From Aminobacterium sp. MB27-C1 (GTDB taxonomy: Bacteria > Synergistota > Synergistia > Synergistales > Aminobacteriaceae), in contig NZ_CP133089.1 in assembly GCF_030908405.1 (NCBI RefSeq), positions 744,001 through 808,000 of the forward strand: DNA of 64,000 nucleotides, written 5' to 3'. This document shows, one piece after another, positions 17,496 to 25,023 of the stretch. Each line of letters opens with the position of its first letter. Position 1 is the first letter of the stretch. The position numbers were made by a program, and so were the translations under genes. The notes beneath the pieces were generated by a model that was given only the letters and a program-made list of their open reading frames with translations, searched no databases and had not been told where the DNA came from.

Positions 17496-18430
17496 AGAGG
17501 AGAAGGGGGCTTAAAAGAGCGCTTAAAAGGGAGACAAATGTAGTGACACCAGCTGCAGCCCTTACGTCGGTATCAACCGTGGCACTAACATCGCCACCAA
17601 CCGGTGCCCTCGCGTCAACGCTCATTAGAGCTTTCATCATTGCGGCGATATTGACAGTTTCGCTACTCGGCGGCATTGTCGAGGTCGCTGAAACCGCCAT
17701 CGCCAATGTTGAAACTAGCGCTGCACAGATATCTTCCTCTGATCACACACTCCTCACAGGCGAGCAGATTCTTGAAAAAGTTGACGAAAATTATGTTGCC
17801 GATAACAGAAAAGTCACGAGCACCATGATTGTGAAGGGGCGGCGCGGTTCCCGCACATTACAAGTGCTTTCATGGGTTCAGGGCGCTGAAAAGGCCTTTA
17901 GTGAATTCCTTTCGCCGCCACGGGAAAAGGGCACGAAAATGCTCAAACTTGAAAACGAACTCTGGATTTACACTCCATCAACCGACCGCACAATAAAAAT
18001 AGCGGGGCACATGCTTCGGCGTTCCATGATGGGCTCAGACATCTCTTACGAAGACTACATGGAAGACCCCAAACTCAGCAATATGTACAGCGTAGAACTC
18101 GTCGGTGAAGAAAAACTCGTCGATCGAAATTGCTACCTGCTCGAACTCATCGCCAAAGAAGAAGGAGTATCCTACTATTCGCGAAAAATGTGGGTGGATA
18201 AAGAGAACTTTCTCCCCTTACGAGAAGACCGTTTCGCTAAAAGTGGCAAGCTTCTGAAAACTTTCGTCATTAACGAAATATTTCAGGTTCAAGAACGATG
18301 GTATCCCAAGAGGGTGACCGTTAAAGATGTTCTGGCCTCTGGTGAGGGAACGGAATATATTATAGATACTATCGAATTTGATGTTGAAATACCCGACTAC
18401 ATCTTCTCCAAGGCTTCTTTGCGCAAATAG
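17492..18430 (+). CDS. LolA-like outer-membrane lipoprotein-sorting protein
   Basis: A 312-residue exported protein. The mature part (about residue 88 on) matches the COG2834 LolA-like group: LTGEQILEKVDENYVADN, then SWVQGAEKAFSEFLSPP, KLENELWIYTP and an SDISYEDY segment. These proteins carry hydrophobic cargo across the periplasm. The N-terminus is odd: about 50 basic and Ala/Ser/Thr/Pro-rich residues precede the only hydrophobic segment (about 48-66), so the signal is unusually long and may act as an anchor. The start overlaps permease 2 by four bases (ATGA). Last gene of the operon, which fits it receiving cargo from the permeases and delivering it to the barrel protein. Confidence 0.8.
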   Translation: MKRRRGLKRALKRETNVVTPAAALTSVSTVALTSPPTGALASTLIRAFIIAAILTVSLLGGIVEVAETAIANVETSAAQISSSDHTLLTGEQILEKVDENYVADNRKVTSTMIVKGRRGSRTLQVLSWVQGAEKAFSEFLSPPREKGTKMLKLENELWIYTPSTDRTIKIAGHMLRRSMMGSDISYEDYMEDPKLSNMYSVELVGEEKLVDRNCYLLELIAKEEGVSYYSRKMWVDKENFLPLREDRFAKSGKLLKTFVINEIFQVQERWYPKRVTVKDVLASGEGTEYIIDTIEFDVEIPDYIFSKASLRK

Positions 18431-18842
18431 GTTTCATCAGGTTTTTATTGAGTTGCTTTTTTGATTAAAATAACTGATAATTCCTTATACGTTACTTGCA
18501 TCTCTGAAAATGTCGTATATTTCGAGCAAGAAAAATATGAAAGAGGGAATTGACTAGATGAACAACTAATCCTATTTACGAAAACCGTTGAATTGAAGGT
18601 GTTAAGGGCAGATAGGCGTGTCTGCCGCTCTTTTGATGCTTTCAGTTATGTTTTCAGAATAGGATTAGATTTCCGGCGTCTTTCTGGTTTCTTTTTTACA
18701 TCCCTTCTTGCGTTCTTTCTTGCTTCCTTTCCGGCATTCTATTTCGGCATCTTTTTTATTTGTGTAAATGCATATGCCTCCTATTCTGATTGTAGATAGG
18801 GGGCATTTTTTGTCCCTGAAGGTACGAAACGGGGATGATTTC
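18431..18842 (+). promoter_or_regulatory. Long leader of the ABC-F gene
   Basis: About 410 bases without a supported large gene. It includes AGAGGG followed by a three-codon frame ATG AAC AAC TAA (18558-18569), a GGCAGA/TCTGCC hairpin (18607-18626) and a strong terminator-like hairpin (18774-18811) just before the ABC-F start. The layout resembles the ribosome-sensing leaders known for antibiotic-resistance ABC-F genes. The leader peptide is speculative, and I found no clear anti-terminator. Confidence 0.5.
18774..18811 (+). terminator. Terminator hairpin ahead of the ABC-F start
   Basis: The arms ATGCCTCCTAT (18774-18784) and ATAGGGGGCAT (18796-18806) form an 11-bp stem with one G-T pair, followed by six T (18806-18811). 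It lies 31 bases before the ABC-F ATG, where it can only act as an attenuator. Confidence 0.65.
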
Positions 18843-20240
18843 ATGATTTTATTAGAAGCTCTCAATATTGAACATTACATCAAAGGAAATTTGCTCTTCC
18901 ATATAAAACGATTACAGATTCATACACATGACAGAATAGGATTAGTCGGCCGTAATGGCTGCGGTAAAACAACGTTGCTGAATATATTGGCCGGTACGTT
19001 GAATCCGGAAAATGGAAGAGTTATTTGCCACGCTCAGACGATGCTTTTACCTCAGTTGAAGAGTACTGACACAACAAAAAGCGGTGGCGAAATAACACAA
19101 GGCTACATTAGAGAGGTCATTGAAAAGGCGCCCAAAATCTTATTTGCCGACGAACCGACAACGAATCTCGATACAGAACATATTGAATGGCTTGAAGATA
19201 CGCTGGCCCAGTGGAAAGGGGCCTTTGTTCTCGTCTCTCATGACAGAACCTTTTTAGATACGCTTTGTACCACGATTTGGGAACTCGATAATGGGGAATT
19301 AAAAGAATATAAGGGAAATTACAGTGACTACGACCAGCAGAAAGATTTTAAATATCGCCAGCAGAAAGTGGCTTATGACAAGTATGAAACAAAGAAAAAG
19401 CAGTTGGAAAGAGCATTGAGGCAGAGAAAGGAAAAGGCGGAAAGAGCAACTAAAACTCCCCAAAAGGTGAGTAGATCAGAAGCTAAACTACCAGGTGCCA
19501 AAACATATTTTGCCAAGAAGCAGAAGAAGCTGCAAAAAACGGCGGCATCCATTGAAACAAGGTTGGAAAAGCTCGAAAAAGTTGAAAAAATACGCGACGT
19601 TCCTCCGCTTAAAATGAATTTACCGAACGCAGAGACATTTAAAGGACGGGTCATTCTTCGAATCGAGGATGTTTCGGGCGTTATCGAAGGGCGAATTCTT
19701 TGGAACAAGGCGAGTTTCCATATTTATGGCGGAGAAAAAGTGGCTATAATCGGCTCCAATGGAAGCGGAAAAACCACTTTTATAAAAAAGATTATCAATC
19801 GAGATAAAGGAATTACCGTTGCTCCTTCAGTAAAGATCGGGTACTTTAGTCAAAATCTGAGTGTAATTGACCTCAAAAAGACGATTCTTGAAAACGTACG
19901 TTCCTCTTCCAGGCAAAACGAGACAATTATCCGAACGGTGTTAGCGCGGCTGCATTTTTTCAGAGACGATGTCTATAAACAAGCTCACGTCTTAAGCGGT
20001 GGTGAACGTGTAAAAGTGGCTCTGGCTAAAGTGCTTTTGAGCGATATCAATACATTGATATTAGATGAGCCTACGAACTATCTCGATATCCATGCGACAG
20101 ATGCCTTGGAATCTCTCTTGAAAGAGTATGAAGGAACCATCATTTTCGTCTCTCACGACCGTCGTTTAGTAGAAAATGTGGCTACAAAGGTCTGTGTCAT
20201 TGAGAATAAAAAAATGAATATTGTTGCGTTTTTGAGTTGA
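18843..20240 (+). CDS. ABC-F ribosome-protection ATPase (Vga/Msr/VmlR type)
   Basis: A 465-residue soluble twin-ATPase protein. First domain: GRNGCGKTTLLN, a short QLK...KSGGEITQG signature and LFADEPTTNLD. A charged linker (about 180-250) follows, then a second domain with GSNGSGKTTF, LSGGERVKVALAK and LILDEPTNYLD. The compressed first domain with KSGGE is typical of the antibiotic-resistance branch (Vga, Lsa, Msr, VmlR), whose linker reaches into the ribosome and dislodges lincosamides, streptogramins or pleuromutilins. The ATG at 18843 is chosen because the in-frame extension upstream is encoded by a terminator hairpin. The ribosome site is weak (GGGGATGA). The resistance spectrum cannot be predicted. 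Confidence 0.85.
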   Translation: MILLEALNIEHYIKGNLLFHIKRLQIHTHDRIGLVGRNGCGKTTLLNILAGTLNPENGRVICHAQTMLLPQLKSTDTTKSGGEITQGYIREVIEKAPKILFADEPTTNLDTEHIEWLEDTLAQWKGAFVLVSHDRTFLDTLCTTIWELDNGELKEYKGNYSDYDQQKDFKYRQQKVAYDKYETKKKQLERALRQRKEKAERATKTPQKVSRSEAKLPGAKTYFAKKQKKLQKTAASIETRLEKLEKVEKIRDVPPLKMNLPNAETFKGRVILRIEDVSGVIEGRILWNKASFHIYGGEKVAIIGSNGSGKTTFIKKIINRDKGITVAPSVKIGYFSQNLSVIDLKKTILENVRSSSRQNETIIRTVLARLHFFRDDVYKQAHVLSGGERVKVALAKVLLSDINTLILDEPTNYLDIHATDALESLLKEYEGTIIFVSHDRRLVENVATKVCVIENKKMNIVAFLS

Positions 20241-20265
20241 CAAAAAAGTACATCCCGTATAAAGT
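20237..20265 (+). promoter_or_regulatory. Promoter of the symporter operon
   Basis: TTGACA (20237-20242) is followed by TAAAGT at 17 bases, or TATAAA at 15 bases. It overlaps the ABC-F stop codon. It gives a leader of about 210 bases before the symporter start. Confidence 0.6.
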
Positions 20266-20386
20266 ACACATCACTATTTTGAAAAATCTGAACGACTGTA
20301 CGAAAGAGAGGTGGGTCTTAATGCAAAAGAATATGGTTCTTTCCAATAGCTTTTATTTCTATTTTTGGTTTACAGACGGGGACTCA

Positions 20387-20471
20387 CCTGAGGTGGTCAG
20401 CCTCTAGTACTGTCTGACCAGAAATCTCAGGCCGGGTGCCCTTTCATTTTAAGGGTACCCGGCCTTTTTTT
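20387..20471 (+). promoter_or_regulatory. Structured leader ending in an intrinsic terminator
   Basis: A 14-bp hairpin, CCTGAGGT plus GGTCAG (20387-20400) pairing with CTGACC plus ATCTCAGG (20414-20431), carries a 4-base AGAA bulge on its 3' side. It is followed directly by a 14-bp terminator stem (20430-20443 with 20451-20464) and seven T. The symporter ribosome site begins right after. The first stem shares two bases with the terminator arm, so the structures can compete slightly. This looks like transcription attenuation or a riboswitch; I recognise no known class. Confidence 0.6.
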
Positions 20472-20486
20472 ATGAGGAGGGGTAAT

Positions 20487-21962
20487 GTGAACATTCAGTT
20501 GGTTATCTTAGTCATCTACATCTCGCTACTTGTCGTCGTATCAGTGATAGCAAATCGTATTCAGAGCAAACATGGCAGTGGTGCTGCAGAATATCTTCTT
20601 GCCGGAAGAAAACTTCCAGCCCTCATGATTGCCACAATGCTTGCAGGACTTGCCATTGGCGGGGCTTCCACAGTTGGAGTCGCTCAGAACGCCTACACAC
20701 AGGGACTCTCTGCCGGTTGGTACAATGCGGCGTGGGGTGTTGCCGGTATCGTAGTAGGTATCTTTGCAGCCAAATACCTTCGCCGAATCGAAGTTGTTAC
20801 CATTCCTGAAATGATGGGCAAAATGTTTGGACCTGGCGCCAGAATCCTCGGGGCCATCGCCCAGCTTCTTATTATGATGGTTATTACCTCTCTTCAGTAC
20901 GTTGCGGGAGGGGCCGTACTTGCCGCCCTTCTTCCCGATATATTCACCTTCCATAGCGGAATGGTCGCTACGGCAGCTCTTTTCGTTGGCATTGCCGTGG
21001 CAGGAGGCTACCTTGCTGGCGGTCTCGCAAGTATTATCAATGTTATCGTTATTTATGGAGGAATATGCGCTGCCCTTATCTCCAGCCTGAATTCTGTAGG
21101 TGGTATGGAAAATCTGGTTATCTCTATGCCTGTTGGAGCTCCCTGGTTCGACTGGGTTTCCGGCGTTGGAATAGCTGTCGTCGCGGCGTGGATGGTTGTT
21201 ATGGTTACTCAGGCTTTCTCTGTACAGGCCATATCTCAGATAGCTTTCGCTGCTCGTGACGAAAAAGCGGCGCAGAAGGGATTCATCCTTGGTGGTATGA
21301 TAATAATACCTGTGGGGTTCCTTTGCGCCATGTTCGGAATTATCGCTGCTTACAAATTTCCCGGACTTCAAAACTCAGCCATGGCTCTACCAACCCTTAT
21401 GACATCAATAAGCCCTCTCATAGGCGGAATCTTTCTTGCGGCACTTTGGGCGGCTGATATATCGACGGCCGTTGCCCTTCTTCTAGGCAGCGTCACCCTC
21501 GTACTTGAAGATATTTGGAAGAGAATAAGCCATCGCACACTTTCAGAAAAACAGGAAATTCTTGTTTCGCGAATCATCATTCTTTTCGTTAGCGCCTTTA
21601 CTTTCATCTTGGCCATAACGTCGGTGAGCATTCTGAAAACGATAACGTCAGCCTTGGCGGTCATGGTTTCTTTCACCATACTCATCCTGGTCAATCTCAT
21701 TGCCCCCCGTCTCTGTAAAAGGATTTCGGGTTTTTGGACGATACTGACCTCCCTTCTTATCTGGGTGGCATGGACATTTATTCCACAGGTGCGGATTGTT
21801 CCCCACGTAATATACCTTGAATGGCCCGTGTGTTTGGGAGTCTTTCTACTCACATCTATTTTAGGCAAGGAACCGGCTCACGATATACTTGAGTCGAAGA
21901 GAAAAGAGGAGCTTCCTCATATTGAGCTGAATAAGGGGGAAGCTTTGATCGAGGAGGTTTAA
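20487..21962 (+). CDS. Sodium:solute symporter (SSS family)
   Basis: A 491-residue inner-membrane transporter with about 13 hydrophobic helices. Seen: the N-terminal AAEYLLAGRKLPALM segment and ASTVGVAQNAYTQGLSAGWY typical of SSS/PutP/PanF proteins, which import organic acids, amino acids or vitamins with Na+. The GTG at 20487 is the start, because GAGGAGGGG lies before it and the upstream extension runs through the terminator stem. The next gene starts 4 bases later and encodes an Ldh2-family dehydrogenase, so the substrate may be a hydroxy or keto acid that the enzyme then oxidises or reduces; this is inference. Confidence 0.85.
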   Translation: MNIQLVILVIYISLLVVVSVIANRIQSKHGSGAAEYLLAGRKLPALMIATMLAGLAIGGASTVGVAQNAYTQGLSAGWYNAAWGVAGIVVGIFAAKYLRRIEVVTIPEMMGKMFGPGARILGAIAQLLIMMVITSLQYVAGGAVLAALLPDIFTFHSGMVATAALFVGIAVAGGYLAGGLASIINVIVIYGGICAALISSLNSVGGMENLVISMPVGAPWFDWVSGVGIAVVAAWMVVMVTQAFSVQAISQIAFAARDEKAAQKGFILGGMIIIPVGFLCAMFGIIAAYKFPGLQNSAMALPTLMTSISPLIGGIFLAALWAADISTAVALLLGSVTLVLEDIWKRISHRTLSEKQEILVSRIIILFVSAFTFILAITSVSILKTITSALAVMVSFTILILVNLIAPRLCKRISGFWTILTSLLIWVAWTFIPQVRIVPHVIYLEWPVCLGVFLLTSILGKEPAHDILESKRKEELPHIELNKGEALIEEV

Positions 21963-21965
21963 TTC

Positions 21966-23051
21966 ATGGATTTCAAGAAAATCGAGTATCAGAAGCTTTT
22001 GAATTTTACGTGTGAAATTATGAAAGGACTGGGATATCCCCAGTCACAAGCAGAGATAGCATCGAAAGTTTTGGTTGAGGCCGATGCCAGAGGAATTCCG
22101 TCACATGGCGTTGCCCGTCTCGCTTTCTATAAAAAGAATATTGATGGAAATTTCACTGTTCCAGAGGCGGAGCCGGAAATCGTTCACGAAACACCTGTCT
22201 CTGTCGTTGTCGATGGTAAAAACGGAATAGGGCCTTATATTTCAAAAGTGACTGTGGAAAAGTGCCTTGAAAAGGCTCAGCAGAGCGGAGTCTGTTTCGG
22301 ATCTGTACGAAATTCAAACCACTTCGGAATTGCTGGTTTCTGGGCTGAGCTGGCTGCTCGTAAAGACATGATTGGCATGGCCTTCACCAATACAAGACGG
22401 TGTGGCATTGTCACGGGTGGGCGGGAAAGACTTCTTGGCACCAACCCCATAGCGGTGGCCATTCCAAGAGATGGGGGAGAACCCTTCCTTCTCGATATGG
22501 CGACTACAACTGTTGCCCATGGAAAGATTGAGGTCTACGACAGGCGGAACAAAGAAATGCCCCTTGGCTGGGCTGTTGATGAAAAGGGTAAAGATACGAC
22601 TGATGCCCATCATATAGAGGAACTTTTCAAAGACCGTCAGGGCGGTTATGGCGGACACCTCTATCTCGGTGGGGAAGGAGAGATGCTCGGAGGTCATAAA
22701 GGCTATGGCCTGGGCCTTCTCGTGGAACTTCTCTGTGCCGGTCTTTCCCTCGGTCGTTGGAGCAAACATACATTCGAAGGCGAAGGGTCTGGAACCACCC
22801 ATTTCTTTGCGGCATTCAGACTCGACCTCTTTGGCAACGCCAACGATATAAAGAAGCATATCGATTCCATTCTTACTGATATTCAGAACAGCGAGAAGGC
22901 TGACGGATACGATAGAATTTATATCCATGGTGAAAAAGAGTGGGAAAACAGAGAGAGAGCAATGAAAGAAGGCATTTCTCTCGACCCTGCGACATGTATG
23001 CTATTGCAAGATTTCGCACAAACCTTTAATATTGCAAATCCGCTTCATTAA
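21966..23051 (+). CDS. Ldh2/malate dehydrogenase family oxidoreductase
   Basis: A 361-residue NAD(P)H-dependent oxidoreductase of the type-2 malate/L-lactate dehydrogenase family, a fold unrelated to Rossmann dehydrogenases. Seen: EADARGIPSHGVARL with the catalytic His, GSVRNSNHFGIAGFW, GTNPIAVAIP, DMATTTVAHGKI and LGGHKGYGLGL. Relatives act on malate, sulfolactate, ureidoglycolate, 2,3-diketogulonate or delta-1-piperideine carboxylate. GGAGG precedes the ATG. It sits between the symporter and a nucleotidyltransferase-like gene in one operon. The substrate is probably what the symporter brings in. Confidence 0.85.
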   Translation: MDFKKIEYQKLLNFTCEIMKGLGYPQSQAEIASKVLVEADARGIPSHGVARLAFYKKNIDGNFTVPEAEPEIVHETPVSVVVDGKNGIGPYISKVTVEKCLEKAQQSGVCFGSVRNSNHFGIAGFWAELAARKDMIGMAFTNTRRCGIVTGGRERLLGTNPIAVAIPRDGGEPFLLDMATTTVAHGKIEVYDRRNKEMPLGWAVDEKGKDTTDAHHIEELFKDRQGGYGGHLYLGGEGEMLGGHKGYGLGLLVELLCAGLSLGRWSKHTFEGEGSGTTHFFAAFRLDLFGNANDIKKHIDSILTDIQNSEKADGYDRIYIHGEKEWENRERAMKEGISLDPATCMLLQDFAQTFNIANPLH

Positions 23052-23076
23052 AAACCTAAAAAAGGAGACGGATTGC

Positions 23077-23664
23077 ATGGATGACGTTATTGCCCTTTCA
23101 GAATTGAACCAAAAACGGGCGAGGCAGATTATTGAAGAGACGGGGATTGTTGATATTTGGCATTCTATCGGTGCGGAGATTAATCTCGTAGGTTCCTTGA
23201 AAACCGGTTTGCTCATGAAAAAGAGAGATATCGACTTCCATATTTACTCCGATCCCTTGAAAATTGAAGATAGTTTTTCTGCCATATCGAGGCTCGGTAA
23301 GAATAGTCGCATCAAAAAAATAATGTACGGAAATCTTCTCGACACAGGAGAAGAGTGCCTTGAATGGCATGCATGGTATGTCGACAGCGACGAAAATGAA
23401 TGGCAAATCGATATGATACACATGCCGAAAGGCTCTCCATATGCCGGATATTTTGAAAGGGTGGCAGACAGAATTCTGGCATTATTGGACGATGAAAAGA
23501 AGTACGCCATTTTAAAAATCAAGAACGACATTCCTGATGAAAAGAGTGTAATGGGAATAGAGATTTATCAGGCAGTTATAAGAGACGGGGTCAGAAATTA
23601 CGCTGATTTCATGCAATGGAGAAAAGCGAATCCCAATAACGGAATCATAGAATGGATGCCTTAA
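23077..23664 (+). CDS. Nucleotidyltransferase-like protein
   Basis: A 195-residue protein. The segment INLVGSLKTGLLMKKRDIDF has the GS...DxD pattern of the polymerase-beta-type nucleotidyltransferase fold, and a third acidic residue is present in WQIDMIHM. After that there is a helical C-terminal half. The target is unknown; relatives modify antibiotics, RNA or proteins, and some are inactive. The ATG at 23077 has AAAGGAGA before it; a frame starting inside the previous gene is unlikely. It is the last gene of the operon, followed by a terminator. No HEPN or antitoxin-like partner is next to it. Confidence 0.6.
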   Translation: MDDVIALSELNQKRARQIIEETGIVDIWHSIGAEINLVGSLKTGLLMKKRDIDFHIYSDPLKIEDSFSAISRLGKNSRIKKIMYGNLLDTGEECLEWHAWYVDSDENEWQIDMIHMPKGSPYAGYFERVADRILALLDDEKKYAILKIKNDIPDEKSVMGIEIYQAVIRDGVRNYADFMQWRKANPNNGIIEWMP

Positions 23665-23697
23665 AGAGCAGGGGGGAACATTCCTCCTGCTCTTTTG
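23665..23697 (+). terminator. Terminator of the symporter operon
   Basis: AGAGCAGG and CCTGCTCT form a stem one base after the stop codon, followed by TTTTG. Confidence 0.75.
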
Positions 23698-23929
23698 TCT
23701 TTGATGTTCCTCCAAAACGTTTAAGACATATTCCTGACGTTTTACTCAAGCCCTTCGATACGTTCTTTTGTCTTCCGCGCTTATCAGAAACTTGCCACGG
23801 TTGGTAAAATTTTTTTAATGTTTTTGTGGAAAAATCTCCTCTTTTATGATTAAAATAAGCATGTTGAGTTTAAAAGATTTAAAAAAGTATTCATGTACCT
23901 CGATCATAAAAAATAGGGGAGGGAAACAC

Positions 23930-24508
23930 ATGCTTTCAGGAGTGAAGAGAGTTTTTTTAACTGCTTTTATTGTTGTAATGATCAGTGTCATGGCGTGTGG
24001 TGCCAACGCTGCCGAGTTTAAGGCAGATATGACAATGGGGAGCGACACGGCAGGAGAGATGACAGGAAGAGTTTTTGTGAAGGGGAACGCTTTGCGCCAG
24101 GAATTAGACACCGCCGCAGGACCGCAGGTTACCATTATTGAGCAGAACGCCAAGGTTATGTACGTCATTCTTCCAGGACAAAAGATGTATATGGAAATAC
24201 AGAACAATCAGATTACCCTTGATGAAGACGAGAATATTGAAGCTAAGTTGGCTGAAGAAGGCACAGTAACCAAAAAAGGAACAGAAGATATAGAAGGGTA
24301 TACGTGCGATGTCTATCATATCGTGTATAATGACTCGTCTTATGGGGAATCCACAGTTTGGATTTCTAAGGATCTGAACTATCCTTTGAAGGTTTACATG
24401 GAAAGTCCTCAGGATACAGTGACAATACTTTATACCAACATAGAAGAAAACAACGTTGATCCGGCGCTCTTTAAGCTTCCTTCCGGATATACGAAGTTTT
24501 CCATGTAA
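23930..24508 (+). CDS. Secreted DUF4412-like protein
   Basis: A 192-residue exported protein with a clear signal peptide (VFLTAFIVVMISVMACGANA; cleavage after about residue 27). The mature part is strand-rich and fits the DUF4412/LolA-like half-barrel group: ADMTMGSDTAGEMTGRVFVK, a YVILPGQKMYMEI segment, and IEGYTCDVYHI. A possible lipobox-like MACG occurs in the signal, so it might be a lipoprotein. GGGGAGGG precedes this ATG, which is why it is preferred over an upstream ATG 28 codons earlier. It stands alone. Its function is not known; hydrophobic-ligand binding in the periplasm is a reasonable guess. Confidence 0.65.
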   Translation: MLSGVKRVFLTAFIVVMISVMACGANAAEFKADMTMGSDTAGEMTGRVFVKGNALRQELDTAAGPQVTIIEQNAKVMYVILPGQKMYMEIQNNQITLDEDENIEAKLAEEGTVTKKGTEDIEGYTCDVYHIVYNDSSYGESTVWISKDLNYPLKVYMESPQDTVTILYTNIEENNVDPALFKLPSGYTKFSM

Positions 24509-24563
24509 TGTAGGCTCATTATTGAATAATAGGGCCCATCTACAACATTTTTTGCATTTTATA

Positions 24564-24591
24564 TTGTAATAATATATTTATATGATATAAT
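24564..24591 (+). promoter_or_regulatory. Promoter of the 48-residue small gene
   Basis: TTGTAA and a perfect TATAAT (24586-24591) are 16 bases apart. Transcription would start near 24598, giving a 150-base leader. Confidence 0.6.
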
Positions 24592-24597
24592 TACAAA

Positions 24598-24748
24598 GTT
24601 CTGCTTCAGATAGTTTAAATAGCTTTTCTGGAAAAGCGGAATGGCTTTTTTTAGCGACACGTCCCGCCATGCAGTTACGATGGTACCGAAACGTCATATC
24701 TCATGTGTCGCATACTTCGGAATTTTGTAAGAAAGGCAAGGTAACACA
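24598..24748 (+). promoter_or_regulatory. Structured leader of the small gene
   Basis: It contains GCTTTT/AAAAGC around CTGG (24622-24637), then GCGACAC (24654-24660) pairing with GTGTCGC (24705-24711) and enclosing a CCAT/ATGG hairpin. No known RNA family is recognised. Confidence 0.4.
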
Positions 24749-24895
24749 ATGAACAAAAAATTAGTTTACGTTGATGAGGTTCCCTTCTGGATGACCGCCG
24801 ACGGACGTCTTGAGGTTGCAGAACTTCGTAACGGACGGGTTGTTGAGCATATTATGCTTCGTACATCCCACGGGCTTCAGCTTCTCAGAAGCTAA
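24749..24895 (+). CDS. Small protein of 48 residues, unknown function
   Basis: A short gene starting MNKKLVYVDEVPFW and ending GLQLLRS. It has its own promoter, an AAAGGCAAGG ribosome site and a strong terminator, which together make it believable in spite of its size. The protein is hydrophilic, has no membrane helix or signal peptide, and is rich in Arg, Val, Leu and Glu; it may form a small beta fold (DGRLEVAELRNGRVVEHIML reads as a strand-turn-strand). I do not recognise the family. It is isolated between two unrelated genes, so it is transcribed as a single-gene unit. Confidence 0.6.
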   Translation: MNKKLVYVDEVPFWMTADGRLEVAELRNGRVVEHIMLRTSHGLQLLRS

Positions 24896-24971
24896 AGCTC
24901 CTTCTTCTTAATTTTTTAAAAAATAGAGTTCTTTTTTAGGAACTTTTTTAAAAATATTTTGATGTCGTTAC

Positions 24972-25013
24972 AGTCTGGGAAGCTTGTGGAAAATAGCTTC
25001 CCAGACTTTTTTT
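24972..25013 (+). terminator. Strong terminator after the small gene
   Basis: A perfect 13-bp stem, AGTCTGGGAAGCT and AGCTTCCCAGACT, followed by TTTTTT. It could also serve the convergent transglutaminase gene. A weaker AGTTC/GAACT hairpin with a T run lies just upstream. Confidence 0.85.
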
Positions 25014-25023
25014 ATCTTTAAAA

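Noticed and set aside
20541-21371. Long open frame antisense to the symporter gene
   Set aside because: It is a mirror of the codon pattern of a clear transporter gene and its product has no sensible hydrophobic or catalytic pattern.
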